From Biscogniauxia marginata (Eukaryota; Ascomycota; Sordariomycetes; Xylariales; Xylariaceae): DNA of 64,000 bases. The stretch is from positions 124,001 through 188,000 of the forward strand of contig MU404114.1 in assembly GCA_022695795.1 (NCBI GenBank). Reading direction: 5' to 3'. Positions 11,222 through 23,000 of this stretch are shown here, piece by piece. Under the pieces are notes generated by a model. The model was given only the letters and a program-made list of their open reading frames with translations. It did no database searches and was not told the DNA's origin. The number at the start of each line of letters is the position of its first letter. The first letter of the stretch is position 1. The position numbers and the translations under genes are program-made.

Positions 11222-12260
11222 ATAAATGAAGGGAAATGGGAACGATCGAGGGAATTGGGGGGGGGGGGAGGGAGGTTGTTATATATAATAAATTCGGAGA
11301 GGAAGAAAGGGGGGCAGAGGGGATGGACCAATTTGAGTTTTAAGGATTTTATTCATCATGAAGGAATGCATGCATGCATATTTTACATTCTCAAGACGGT
11401 CTAGCCAGCATATGGTGCGTGGTTGAAGTCATGGAAGAGAATTGGTCTTATAGTTGGTGATGGCGGTTTGCTTGGCTCAATGTGCGTTTTTCAAACAGAT
11501 AGATATGCGTATACAGAGATATACATACAACTTGGCAGACGATAATGTATAATAAATCACGACGAATATATATAAACCCGCTGTGTATGTAGTAAATCCC
11601 GCTAGAGTATACGGAATTTAGTCTGGGCATGTGGTTGCTATATTGACAGTTCTGGGGAGAACCTATTTTGTCTTATTCTCGCGGTGGATGCCCCTACACG
11701 CGCACAAGACAGCGTTGTTATACCTATAGCTTTGGTGTATAACCTCCACGCACATGTAAGCATATACAAACAAACATTACAATATAGAATACACGTACGC
11801 CGTACTCTAAGCACCTGTCGTGATATACTTATATACCTATATAGGCGTAAATTAATAACCCCAAAGTTATATACATATCGGATATCCCACCCCATCCTCA
11901 CCCAATCTCGTAGAAAAACTTTTTTCTTTCCCTTTTCGCTCCTTTCGTTCTCCCCCCCCAGCTCATACCTCGTTCTGATCCCCTCGCCCACTGAAACGTA
12001 CGTGACAGAGAAAAATCCTGATAGGTATATATATATGTACATATACACAGTCCCTATATACAACTCCGTAGCCCACCTCCCTCTCAACGACCCATGCCAA
12101 ACCCGAGCCTAGCCTACCCGAGGCTTACGGGGGGGTTACCTATACCCGATCCATTAGATTTTCGTCCCAATCCATCCCATTCATTACCCCCCCCCCCCCC
12201 CCCCCAGCCCATTCGCTCGCTCGTTCGTTCATTCATTCATCCAGTCAGTCAGTCAGTCAT
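11222..12260. other. Convergent intergenic region with simple repeats
   Basis: No gene is supported. It should contain the 3' ends of ERG27 and of the minus-strand transporter. It holds a G-run at 11257-11268, a 19-base C-run at 12187-12205 and short CAGT/TCAT tandem repeats at about 12228-12260, right at the transporter stop codon. Confidence 0.6.
12187..12205. repeat. Poly-C tract (19 bases)
   Basis: An uninterrupted C homopolymer is visible. It lies in the 3' flank of the minus-strand transporter gene, and its exact length may be uncertain because homopolymers are error-prone. Confidence 0.85.
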
Positions 12261-14516
12261 TCATACCGCATCGCCAGTAACCGTACCGCCACCACCAACC
12301 GCCTCCTCCCCCCTGATCCCCTCCCTCCGCGCCTGCCGCTCATCGCTCTCAACCCGCCTCATCACAACCTTGTCTCCCCGTCCGAACAACCCCAGCGCGA
12401 GCGGCAGCGGCACCGTAGCCAGGGCGACGACCGCCGTGAAGACGAGCGCGCGGTCGAAGTTGAGCGGGGGGTCGGCCCCCGGGCCGGCCTTCAGCGCGTC
12501 CGAGACGATGATGAAGACGCCGCCGAGCAGCTGGCCGCCGGACCACGCGAGCGTGGACGTGACCTCGGGGCTGAGGGGGTGTCCGAGCTCGCAGAGGAAC
12601 TCGAGCGCGACGGGGACGAGCGAGAAGGAGGCGGCGCCGAGCACGCTCAGGACGGCGTAGGGCCCCGCGAGGCCGCGCGTCGCCGGCATCCAGACGAAGG
12701 CGAGGTACGAGGCGCCGACGACGGGCACGGCCGCCTTGAGCGCGCGCAGGAACTGCTTCGTGCGGTCGAGGATCGGGCTCGCGACCGCGCTGGCGACGAG
12801 CCCCACGACGATGAGCAGCGCGCCCGCGATGCCCGCCTCGTCCGAGCTGAACCCGTACGGCAGCAGGATCTGGTTCAGCAGCGACGCCACGCTGTTGAAG
12901 AACCCGACGTACACCGCGAACGGGACGAGGATGAGCCAGAGCTCGGGCGACGAGCCGAGGAGGCGCGCCGACGAGCGCAGCGGTGCCTTCGGCGTCGAGC
13001 CCGAGGGGGCCGGGGGCGTCGGGGGCGAGGCCGGGATGAAGAACGAGGGGAGCGCGCAGACGGAGGACTGAGTCCCATGTGCATTAGCGAGATCGAGATT
13101 GTTTTTTTGTCACATGTTTTGAGAAATTCGCCTGCTCAGGGGTTGTGGGTGGGGGAGAAGGAAATAGGGGGAATGAGGTAGGGGTTTAAAACATACGATG
13201 ATGGCGACGTAAAGCACGCCATTCGACACGTCAGCCGGTTGCGCGACCAGGAATGGCATGATGAGCTGCCCGAGGGCCGAACCGAAGGGGTTCGCTAGGC
13301 TCGTCAGGGCGGTGGCGGTAACGCGGCCCCGGCTCGTGAACCACATGTCGGAGTACCGCGTCGGCGCGCTGAGGACGAACGGCTGGGCCATGCCCGTCAG
13401 GATCTGGCCGAACATAACGACACCGTAGATACCACCGTCTCGCGAGTGCGAGCCGCCGTAGCGGATCCAGTTGCCGACCAGGATCAGGACCGCGGCCGTC
13501 ATGATAGAGGGCTTGGGCCCCAAGTGCAGCATGTAGATGGTGACGGGGGTGATGACGACGAAGGAGAACAGGAAGGCCGTCGAGTACCAGTTGATGGCCG
13601 ACTCCGTCGTGCCGTAGTACGCGGCGGCATTTTGCGAGACGGGCGAGAAGGTGAGCCACTATGAAAAAAAACCATAAGCATATGGTGTTGCTTCTGTCGG
13701 TGTCATGACTTAAGATATCGGACGGGGGCCGGTTCAGTCAGAAGTTTAAATAGGAAAATAAAATAAAATAAAGGCTTATCGCGAACACCACCCAATGACA
13801 TGACAGCAGAGTTGGCAGACGAAGCAGGCTGTGACTGAAAATGCAATTCCAGTATCGACGTTCCTGCGTCCCTGCGCAGGAACAAAAAGGCGACTTGCAG
13901 CAAGGCTGAAGCAACCCTCCCCTCACCCTTTCCTCAATTCAGCCGTACCAACCAACTTACTATATGTGTATCGAACCGGAGAGGAGAAGAGGAGAAGGGG
14001 AAAAAAAGGTCAAAAAAGGGCAACGTAAAAGTCACTTACATCCCAGCTCACGATGACATTCAGCAGCGTCAGCTGCGCGAGCCCGAACCACCTGCGCTTG
14101 TAGACCTTGTACACGATGCCGTCGCCGTCGCCGTCGCCCACCGAGACGTTCTCGGCCTCCTCCTGCGACACGTCGTCGCCGGAGTCCCGGGGCCCGAAAC
14201 CCCCACCGTCACTATCCCTGCCGCCGCCGCCGCCGCCACCGCCAACGCCCACGGCGCCGCCATCGTGGGAGCCGAGGCGCTGGTGGCCGTCCTTGTCCTT
14301 GCCCTTGCGCATGATCCCCTTGGTGGACGACGAGTTGCTGCCGATGTGGTTTAGCGCATAGGTGACCTCCCGGGCCTTCTCCATCCTATTCTTCTTTTCC
14401 TCGTCGATGTGCGCGATGCCGCTGTCGTCGGTGGTGGTGGTGGTGGGGGTTACTACTGCTGCTGATAGGTCGTCGACGTCACCGTGGTGTGGGCTCGAGG
14501 TCCGACTGGAGCCCAT
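12261..14516 (-). CDS. FLVCR-like major facilitator transporter
   Basis: Three exons (14516-14040, 13658-13197, 13067-12261) join in phase 0 across introns of 381 nt (GTAAGT...CATAG) and 129 nt (GTATGT...CTCAG) to give 581 aa. The N-terminal ~130 residues are polar with a Gly repeat. The membrane domain starts with [20 protein letters not shown] and continues across the first junction as [16 protein letters not shown] and [13 protein letters not shown], the characteristic start of the FLVCR branch of the MFS. A long central loop carries PPTPPAP, and helices fill the C-terminal half up to about residue 540. Animal FLVCR proteins move choline, ethanolamine or heme, but the substrate of fungal members is not established, so none is assigned. 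The first intron is unusually long for this window. Exon 3 is GC-rich with a basic cytosolic tail. Confidence 0.85.
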
Positions 14517-17313
14517 TTCTTTTATAGGCGTGTATATATTATATATATGTATCTGACCTAGGGGAGCGATCCCTCACTTGCTCTACAATGCAAGGGATGG
14601 AAAATGCGCGGCGCCGTGTTGGGCGCCCGCCTTGCCGGCTAAGTTTTTGGTGGCTTGGTTTATCACTTAACAACTTGACCAACTGCACCCTTTTTTTAAT
14701 TTGTTCCTTTTTCTGGGCCGCTCGTGGCGTTATATCATTCGGGAAATAAGAAAGAAATGCAAGAGGCTCGTTGCCAGTCGTGCCCCGATAGGCTAAATGC
14801 TCAGCATTAGGTGTTGTTATTCGTATAGCAATATGGCAGAATGTGTGCTCAAGTGTTAGATCCGCATCGTGAAGTGAACGCCCCGGTCTCTTAGTGAGGG
14901 GAAAGAACAGCGTAGCCGAAAGACGAGGAGAAGAGGGAGAAAGAGAAAAAAGGTAAAGGAAGGTATGATTTCACGTAAGGTATATCGGTGTGGGTTAGAT
15001 TGTCTAGTTACACTAGACTGTACATTACGACCTCGAGTCAAGGAAGTTGTGTTGTACTGAATATCCTGACACCCTAGACGCTGAGAGCTGGTTGATATGC
15101 CCTGCGAGAGGTAAAACGCGATAACCCTCCTTGATAGGGCCAGAAAACCCCTGCTAGTTCCATGTCTAGAAGAACAAGCATCGGGAAAAGTGGAACCCCT
15201 GCCCTTCTACGTGCAGTTTAGGGAGGTGAAGAAGGTACCGTACACAGTTACACACTTACCTAGGTACATGCGTATGTACAGTGTTGACACGCCTTTACTT
15301 ACACGCATACTGTAGATATTGTAGATATCATCTTCAAGTGTACCGTATACGAGACCTATATATATATGTGTATATCAAATCTTAAATTAGCGGCCAAACA
15401 AAATCACTTAAGGTCGGTCACTTATTAAATTTATTAGGTTATGTAAAGAATCACGTTAGGAGATACTACTAACAAGAACAAAAAAAAAAGCCTCGAGGGT
15501 ATGTATGTATGTAAATATATAGCCCAGTTTCTGACAATCTTGGTTCGATTTCTACGCCAAGCGGGGTCCCGAACCGCAACCTCAGATCAGATCAGATCAC
15601 TGATCGCATTATGTACGTACCTAGTTCTTAATTCCCAGATCTATATATACTAGATATCGTGTCGTGAGGCCGAGTAACATTGCCGGTACATACTTGTTTC
15701 AGCAAGGAGCGACGACAGTGACGAACTCCTTCGATAATTCATGCGATGCGAGTTTAGTTATACCTTATATTATTTACATTGCTATACTACCTTACTACCT
15801 AATAAGCACCGCAGAGCCAATCAAGTCGTTTGTTCAATGTGTACCTATTGTATGATCCCATTTGAGAAACCAGGGGCACTGGGACACATAACAAATGCCT
15901 ACGAACTACATACTTATATTTACTATTTCTTTCCTTCAATATTATCTTTCTATATATATTCCGCGTTGTCTTTCAGGTACCTAGTAGATAGGTAGGTATG
16001 TAGTCTAATTCGACTATTATCTCAAGGCCAGTCAGGTGGGCAAGGCTTTTTCGGTGCTAACCACCGAATCCGGTCACCATCGCCGGCTATTATAACGCCG
16101 CCTGTCGGTCTAACCTGTGTTACATATACACCTACCTCTTAGAAAGCCTATCACCAGATAGGCTATAACGCCTACATACCTAGACCTTCACCTTTCTTGT
16201 CGTCTCTATCAAAGTTCTTGCGCGTGTCTATTTCTAAGCCCTGATCTTATACGGCCTAGGTCTAAGCAGCTTCAATAGAGATCAGCTTGCTATCCTGAGC
16301 TCCGCCCGTCGATGATATACCTCCCCAAGGTAGCTATCGCCTCTTGAATTGATGATTATCGTCGATCATTTTCAGAACAGCGGAGTTAGCGAGTAGCCGT
16401 TACGGAAAAGCGCTACGGTTCACATGCTTTTTGTCAATCTGATTATGTACGTATGTAGGTATGTATGTATGTAGGCGCTGGACTAGTAAGCCCTGCGTTA
16501 CTGCCGAGCCGAGACAAAAGAAGCAAGGAATGACATGTGATCGATGCATGCAAGTAGGGTATATAATCTCGTTGATAAGTCTGATTAACGGAGGGGTGTT
16601 CTGAAACGAGACAGGTCCTGCAACCTGTACCATCTGCCCTACATATACACCACTTGGGGAGGTGGGGGGTTATGTTTTGAAGGACTTGCCCATAGCAGCC
16701 AGGCAATGATTTATGATCTGAGGTTATTTGACTAGGGAAGGCCAGACGTTCACTGTCTACAAATCGTATATTTCGCTCAGAACGACTCCTCATGGGAATC
16801 CTCTACTTACGAGACTTGGGCGCCAAGGGGACAAAAATAGAGATAAAATGAACGATATAAATTGTTTCCAATTGAAGAGCCTTAAACCCAGATAGTAAGG
16901 CAGCCTACTGTAAAGAGCCAACCGCAAGATATCATAGTGACAGTGGGACGTCTTCTAGCTGATGTGATGCTACATTCTGCGATGGTCTCGGGGTGCGTAC
17001 CGCTATAATGAAGACGTATTCTTCCCCCTTGGATACACCGCATGTAGTCTGGAGCGAACAAGCCTACTAGGATATCTGAGAAACAGGGGATCTATTTCAG
17101 AGGTTGCATGCAGTGTATGGCACAAGAGACGACAGACAGCTTAGCCACCCGCCATTCTCCAAGCCACAAATCGTGTTACATACAATGTAAGCCGCACGAT
17201 GATGATGATGATGGCCAGGCCACCCTATTGAACGCTTTCGGCACTTTGTTCTAAGAATCTCTATTGGTGCGCCATACGAAGTGCCGGCCACTCTCGAGGT
17301 ATTCATGTGGCGA
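14517..17313. other. Gene-free AT-rich stretch
   Basis: About 2.8 kb without a frame showing a family motif or splice-supported extension. The left end should hold the transporter promoter. It contains short tandem GATCA repeats near 15585, a perfect hairpin at 16146-16163 and repeated GTATGTATGTA-type runs near 16445-16475. Confidence 0.5.
16146..16163. repeat. Perfect 7-bp inverted repeat
   Basis: The arms GCCTATC and GATAGGC flank a 4-base loop. A partial direct copy of the neighbouring GGCTAT(AA)CGCC motif lies about 75 bp to the left. The function is unknown. Confidence 0.6.
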
Positions 17314-18065
17314 TCATTTGAGGACGGACCAAAGCTTGGGGGCTGCACACTGGCTGGCGCAGTGGGCGAGATGGAAGACTGACCGAGAACAGGCATTAGA
17401 ATATTCCATCAACGGAAAATCGTCCATACAGGCTGCGCATGAAGTAAACCCAGCGGCTAGGATAGGATACGTACATTCTTCGATACAGTCCTCATCGGTT
17501 TCGCCTTCGTCAGAGGCGCTTGTGACTCGCTCGACACATTCGTCGAAGTGGTGCTTAGCAGGCGCACATGCCTTGGAGTTCTTACACTCTATCGACCTTA
17601 TCAGTAGGCATTCGAAATCACATCTAACCCGATGCTTGCGTCGCATAGGAGTAAAACCTGTAAAGCGCCGCGGACAGGTGTTCCGGTATTGGATATAATA
17701 TCGTGCATGTAGCAATCGGAGGGTAAATCGAACTAACCTTCCTCGAATTTGTCCTTAGGGTCCACAAGCTCTTCCTCTTCTTCCTCTTCCTCCTCTTCGG
17801 CTTCTTCCTCCTCGGCGTCTTGGGATTCGTCTTGGGCGGAATCCTAGAGGACGTGATCAGCATTCTTCTCTCCTAACCATACTTTTCTTCGACGACGAAT
17901 CTCAAAGCTTTTGTTGTTAAGCCGCAAAAGGTCGCCCGCGATTACGGAGAGCTCTGCGGGTGGATGAGAATGGAATACCTTTTGCTCAGGTGGAGCTTCG
18001 GCCTCGGCGGTGCTCCATGGCGTAGCGGCCTCAACAAGGTCGGTGAAAGTTTCCCAAATACCCAT
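17314..18065 (-). CDS. QCR6: Ubiquinol-cytochrome c reductase hinge subunit
   Basis: Qcr6 is the acidic hinge protein of mitochondrial complex III, helping cytochrome c1 meet cytochrome c. Four exons were assembled (18065-17979, 17843-17738, 17588-17475, 17378-17314) with introns of 135, 149 and 96 nt, giving 123 aa. Exon 1 encodes MGIWETFTDLVEAATPWS. Exon 2 encodes a run of some 15 glutamates, then DPKDKFEE. Exons 3 and 4 give ECKNSKACAPAKHHFDEC, DEDCIEEFFHLAHC and CAAPKLW, the conserved cysteine-rich hinge core with its paired cysteines. All junctions fall inside conserved segments and keep frame, so the model is strong although no single ORF exceeds a fragment. The poly-Glu tract is longer than needed and probably length-variable. 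Confidence 0.92.
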
Positions 18066-18860
18066 TGCGATCAGCTCGAGCACTGCACGGGTCCAATGGC
18101 TTGATGTGGTCGGATGAGCGAGTGTTATGGGTAAGATGTTGTCGCCGAGACGTTGGATTTTGAGAAAATTAACGGGCATCACCAATTGAGGCAATTTGAT
18201 TGGCCGCGGCCCAAAGGTCAAATCACATGACTTCCCAGGCAAAGAACCCTTCCTTTTTCCCTAGCCCCAAGTTTAAGTGGCTACCTACATGTACTTCCCG
18301 TCCCATTCTATACACATTGTTCTTGTATGTATCAAGAAACGCATGTACATAGGTAAACTAAGATGGGTAATTAATCACATTAATCACGTCTACGTGGCCT
18401 ACCATTACAGCTCTTTTCAATATTTGTATAAAGTGTGTTTTCTTCTTCTCGAGCTTCATTCCATAAAGTTTAGATTCAGTAAGCAAGTATACCAACATAA
18501 TAGTACAAACACTATGTTTAAAGATGAGGTGGCCAGGTAGCTCATTACGGGGTTATGGAGGTAGTTTTTGCACAACTCCTAATATGTAGCAAATTTATCA
18601 ATGTCTAATTAGTGTTACGGGAAGAAGCCATCTGTTTGCACATCAACTTTTCCAAATTCTATCATAGCTAGGTAGAGACGGACCAAATTTTTTTCGTCGA
18701 CATGTGCCTCTCAGCTAGTTGGGAGTTGGGTATCATATCCTCATAGTTACGACCAAAGCCGGCACTCAAAAGCCTGGTATATATATCAGACTTTGTCGAC
18801 TATTGACCAATTTCTAGGTTCCTAGGCAAATTTTTTTCGCCTTTCAACAATAATACAATT
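18066..18860. other. Intergenic region
   Basis: About 0.8 kb of AT-rich sequence between two minus-strand genes. It should contain the QCR6 promoter and the 3' UTR of the WBP2-like gene. No gene is seen. Confidence 0.55.
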
Positions 18861-20007
18861 TCATTGTCGTTCTGCTTCTTCTCGCATGCGCTCATCGAAA
18901 CGCATAGTGACCGCCTGAGCCTGCGCTTCGTCGTAGTTTGGCGGAGGTTCGTCAGGAGTTGGTTGATTAACTTGCGCCTCTCGCGCTGCTTCGTCTGCTC
19001 GCTGGGCGACCTCGTTCGTTGCCGACTCTGTCTGATCGGGAATCTCTCCACCAGGAAGTCCACCGGGAGGTGCGCTGTATTCCGGAAGTTGCTCGTCATG
19101 GACAGTCTGTGCCCAATTACGTTGACCCGACTCCTCCGCAATCTGCGCGGCATGGTGGAGCCGCGCTTTCAGCTCTAAGAACTTGGATTCGAATTCGCTA
19201 GAACCGCCGTCCTTGAAAGTCAACTTCAAGTTCACCCTTGGAAATTCCGGTGGGATGTTGCCATCGGGCACGGGCCGCACATTGGCCTCCCAGTACCATG
19301 GGCCGATCCAAGACGAGCACATACGCCCATCTTGGCATCCTAGTATCTTCGTCGAAAATGACTTAAACTGCTCTGTGGGATTGGCAGGCAGGTATATCAA
19401 CTATGACGGGCACGTCAGCACGGACCCCACCAGGATCTGATGTGAGGCTAGGTATTGCTTACTCTCTGGTTTGTGATATATGCCGTTCCGCTTTCACTCT
19501 TGATGGAAAAGGGAGTGACGCCCGGCGGTTGATTTGGAGCCGTTATGTTGAGCCCTATACGGCCCCGTGTCCTGTGTAGTATACTTTCATGGGGCAGAGG
19601 CTGTATATCGCCCGTCCGAGACAGCATGACCCAGCTGGCGTCCAAGTCAGTGTCATCTTCTTCCTCCCGCAGACTCTGGCTAAGGATGTAAGACGCATGT
19701 TGATCGTGGAGTCCGTAGTCCATGGTGACGCGTGATGCCGAGCCTTGCCCGCCTACTTGTACCGCCTTGATATGGAACGAAGAGCAAGTTGCTCAGAGAA
19801 GAGTAGGAGGATGCAACCTCCTACATCGTTGGTGAAAGGGAAGGATGGCAGAGGCTCGGTCAAGCTAGACTCCAGCGGATCGATAGGTAGAGAGATAGAT
19901 AGAAAAGGGGAGGTGCGGTAGGAAGGAGATCGAGGGGGGGACGAGCAGGAGGAGGAAAAGAAGGAAGTTGGATGAAGAAATAGAAGCTTTACATACTTGA
20001 TTGACAT
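18861..20007 (-). CDS. WBP2-like WW-domain ligand protein (GRAM-type)
   Basis: The preferred model has three exons (20007-19997, 19634-19463, 19400-18861) and gives 240 aa. An 11-nt first coding exon with a perfect GTATGT donor is followed by a 362-nt intron (branch CACTGAC, acceptor GCCAG) and yields MSINWVMLSRTGDIQPLP, which I recognise as the usual start of fungal WBP2-like proteins. The second intron (62 nt) joins TAYITNQR to LIYLPANPTEQFKSF. A GRAM/PH-like domain covers ~1-130 and includes LKLTFKDGGSSEFESKF. The tail has PPPNYDEAQ, a PPxY ligand for WW-domain proteins. An alternative is a two-exon model starting at 19723 that reads through the end of intron 1 and adds 27 N-terminal residues. 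In animals WBP2 acts as an adaptor or coactivator; the fungal role is not known. It may link NEDD4/Rsp5-type ligases to membranes (inference). Confidence 0.82.
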
Positions 20008-23000
20008 TTTGTCCTAAGGTGGTCAGCTCGTCTCCGGGTCTCGACCGAATACTGGCCGCTCGGCTAGGGACCCGTTCGGGAAGACGAAAACGGGCAAGGT
20101 TCAGACAGGGCAGATTAGGAGCAATCGACGCGGTACGGCACGCTTGCAGAAAGTTTCAAAGTAGCGATGGAGATGGTAATGTGGGCCACTAAAAGCGTAG
20201 GGAGCTTGTTGGAGGCCGTGCTGTCTGGAAACCGGAGCAAGTAGCAGCAGGACGGCTGCAAGGCCTCGCAGGTGTGTGGATGCGGCAGGGTAGCAAGGTT
20301 GACAGCGGTAGTGGCAGAAGTACGAGCGAGGAGGGGTGAGCAGCGATAGTGAGATGGTGGTGGAAATAGTGATTGATGGCAGACCGTGGTTCGCCGGTGG
20401 TTGCGGAGCGACAAAATAGGACTGCTGGGCTTGAGCCCGAGGATTGATGACGGTTTGCTGCGTGTCGGCGGCGCTTGTATTAGATGAGAGGACTGTAATT
20501 CGTCCCTACGCACGTCTGCCGTTTAGCGAGGAGTTGACTTACCAAGTTCTGCTCGTCGCCCAGAGGGGGAGGGGGAGGGAAGAAGTGGACGTGGTCTAAC
20601 GCTGTAACGGTGGACTCGTGGTGGACTTTGGCGGGCTGAAATTCTGGAGTCCACAAGTATAAAGTAGCGGCGCCAAGACGGCGCCAAGGTCGACTTAGGA
20701 AAGGCGCTAGAAGAACTCGATGGTCCCTGGCAGTCATTAGTTATTATTACATACATCAATACATACATCAAATCGATACATACCTCCTACCTACTTAGCT
20801 TTGTATCTTGCTACCTTCGTACGTATCACACGTGCATGTAACACGTCTGGCACATCAATCAACCAGCCTAACTCGCTCCATGTAGCCGTTATAATTGAAC
20901 GTTGCCTTATTACGACTCTGCTGTCATTTCTACCAATGATGCACAACTGTGGCTCTGGTAACTATGCGATCTGCAAAGCCGCAGCGCGGGGGTCCATAGC
21001 CCAGCTCATGACTTGTAAGAAAACGCCCCTCCAACGGCTTCTCCATCGCCTTTTATTATCTCACTGCAGCATCGAGCTCCATACGCTCCCTCCAATGGTG
21101 ACTGATTCTGTTTCCCACCTTAACCTCTTGGGGACATAATCACTACCGAGTATCCATCATCCTAGTCCTGAATTACGGACGAACTCTACCTAGTCGTCAC
21201 AGCACTATTTTATTTCCGTGCCGTCTGGACGGGACTAGCGCAGATCTATTAGTTGTATCGAACCCCCTAATGTGCCTCGGGTAGATTGCCTTTCTGTCGT
21301 ATGTATCTAATAAGATACACGACAGCGAACTGAAGCCGTACTGTAAGTACATCTACAAGGTCGATCACACTGACACGTGATAATATAAAAAGAAGAAAGA
21401 AGGAGGAGGAGGAGGAAGAAACCGCGGAAGTAAGTGCAGGTATGCGTTGGCTGTAACGTCTTATGTCCCTTTTAGTCCTGTTGTTGACTTGTGTGCAAAA
21501 TATGTAACTTGTATTAGTTAGCTAATAAATAGTAGCTCGTAGCTCGTGGCGGATGAAGTCCCTATAGGATTCTATAGGTATGTATAGCTATAGAATTGGC
21601 CTAGTGCCCGATAATTTATAGATTGGGGCGAGTCATGGCAGAGGTTAGTAAGAGGGCCAGGAGAGGCCAAAGCCAAAGACAAAATCAAAGGGCAGAGGAA
21701 CAAGTGTTTGACAGCTGTGTATCGACACTACCTGGCAACCGATCCGATCCTCTGTCGTTCAAGGCTAATGTAACTTACCCTTTTAGGCATTTTAGCTTCG
21801 CCCTTGTCACGTTATCGCACGTTATAAGCTGCCTCTTGGGCCACGTCCCCCGACTAGGCAATCCGTCTCGTCTTATAGAGCAAGACAAGAAAAGAAAAGA
21901 AAAGAAACGAGAATAAATAGAAACAGAACATCTACGAGAGTCGCTAGCAAGGTACTTGCCTATGTATGGTCCTACATACTACATACTACATACTACATAC
22001 AGGGCCTAATGCAAGCATTCATCCGCACAACCCCCCGATTACACCACAGCTCCGCACGTGTGCCTGGCGACTCGCAACCGAGTTGCAGGTACGGGGTGCC
22101 GAATGCAGAGAAGCGTGGCATTCGATCGTCGCGGCAAAGCAAAGACTAATTCGGGTGCGTCCCCGTCACTCACCTTATTGGCAGCTTCTGTTGCTTATCG
22201 AGACTTCAACCTTTCATCTTCACCCGGGTCGCTTAGCTCATACGTAACTGAAATGAAGCCTCCGTCTTAGGATGCAAGAGGCAGGCTCTCGTCTGATCTC
22301 GGACTCGGTCCTTGCTCGTGTCCTACCCTCCTCGCCTAGCTTCTCGTACATTTCTAGAGACCGCAACTGACCGAGACCCGCTTGCATATGCCCCGAGGCC
22401 CTCGTCATACCATCGTCATTGTTTCGATACTCCCGTTGATGGCCCGGCCTGGCAATCGGTACGCCAAGGCGTGCTCAAACCTGGCCCAAGTCTGTGGGGG
22501 TGTGCTTTTGGTTCCCCTCGGTTGAGTCTATAGCCAACCTCCTGGTTTTCATGCCACGGTATACGACCTATCAGTGTCAAATCGAACGTGGATACTGCAT
22601 GTGGTAGCCACTCACATCTCGCCAAAGGACCCAAGAACATTCTCTCTTGCAGAGCATCCCGAGAGTCCCTGGCCTCGCCCTGTCACTCCGCGCATCGGCC
22701 AGTGGGGAGCGAACCATTAGACCCCCAGAACCACGCTACCTTTCGCGGAACAAAGCGGCCACCTCATTCTGCCCGGTATAGGCTTGATAAGTCGTATCTT
22801 TGTCATCACGCCAAACTAACAGCAGACCGTTGCGTCGTCGCCCACGATTGGGGGCAATCTCGACTGCGGCTCCCTTGTGAGCAAGCCACAGACCATTATC
22901 GTCTTGCCGGCAATCGATCGGTATCATATTACGATCTTATCATGTCACTTACCATTGATAAAAGCTGTAGGGTTGGCTAGTTGATAAGTCGCTGAGGCCA

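Noticed and set aside
10249..11229. 326-codon alternative frame inside ERG27
   Set aside because: Arg/Ala/Pro-rich shadow of GC-rich coding sequence. The dehydrogenase motifs are in the other frame.
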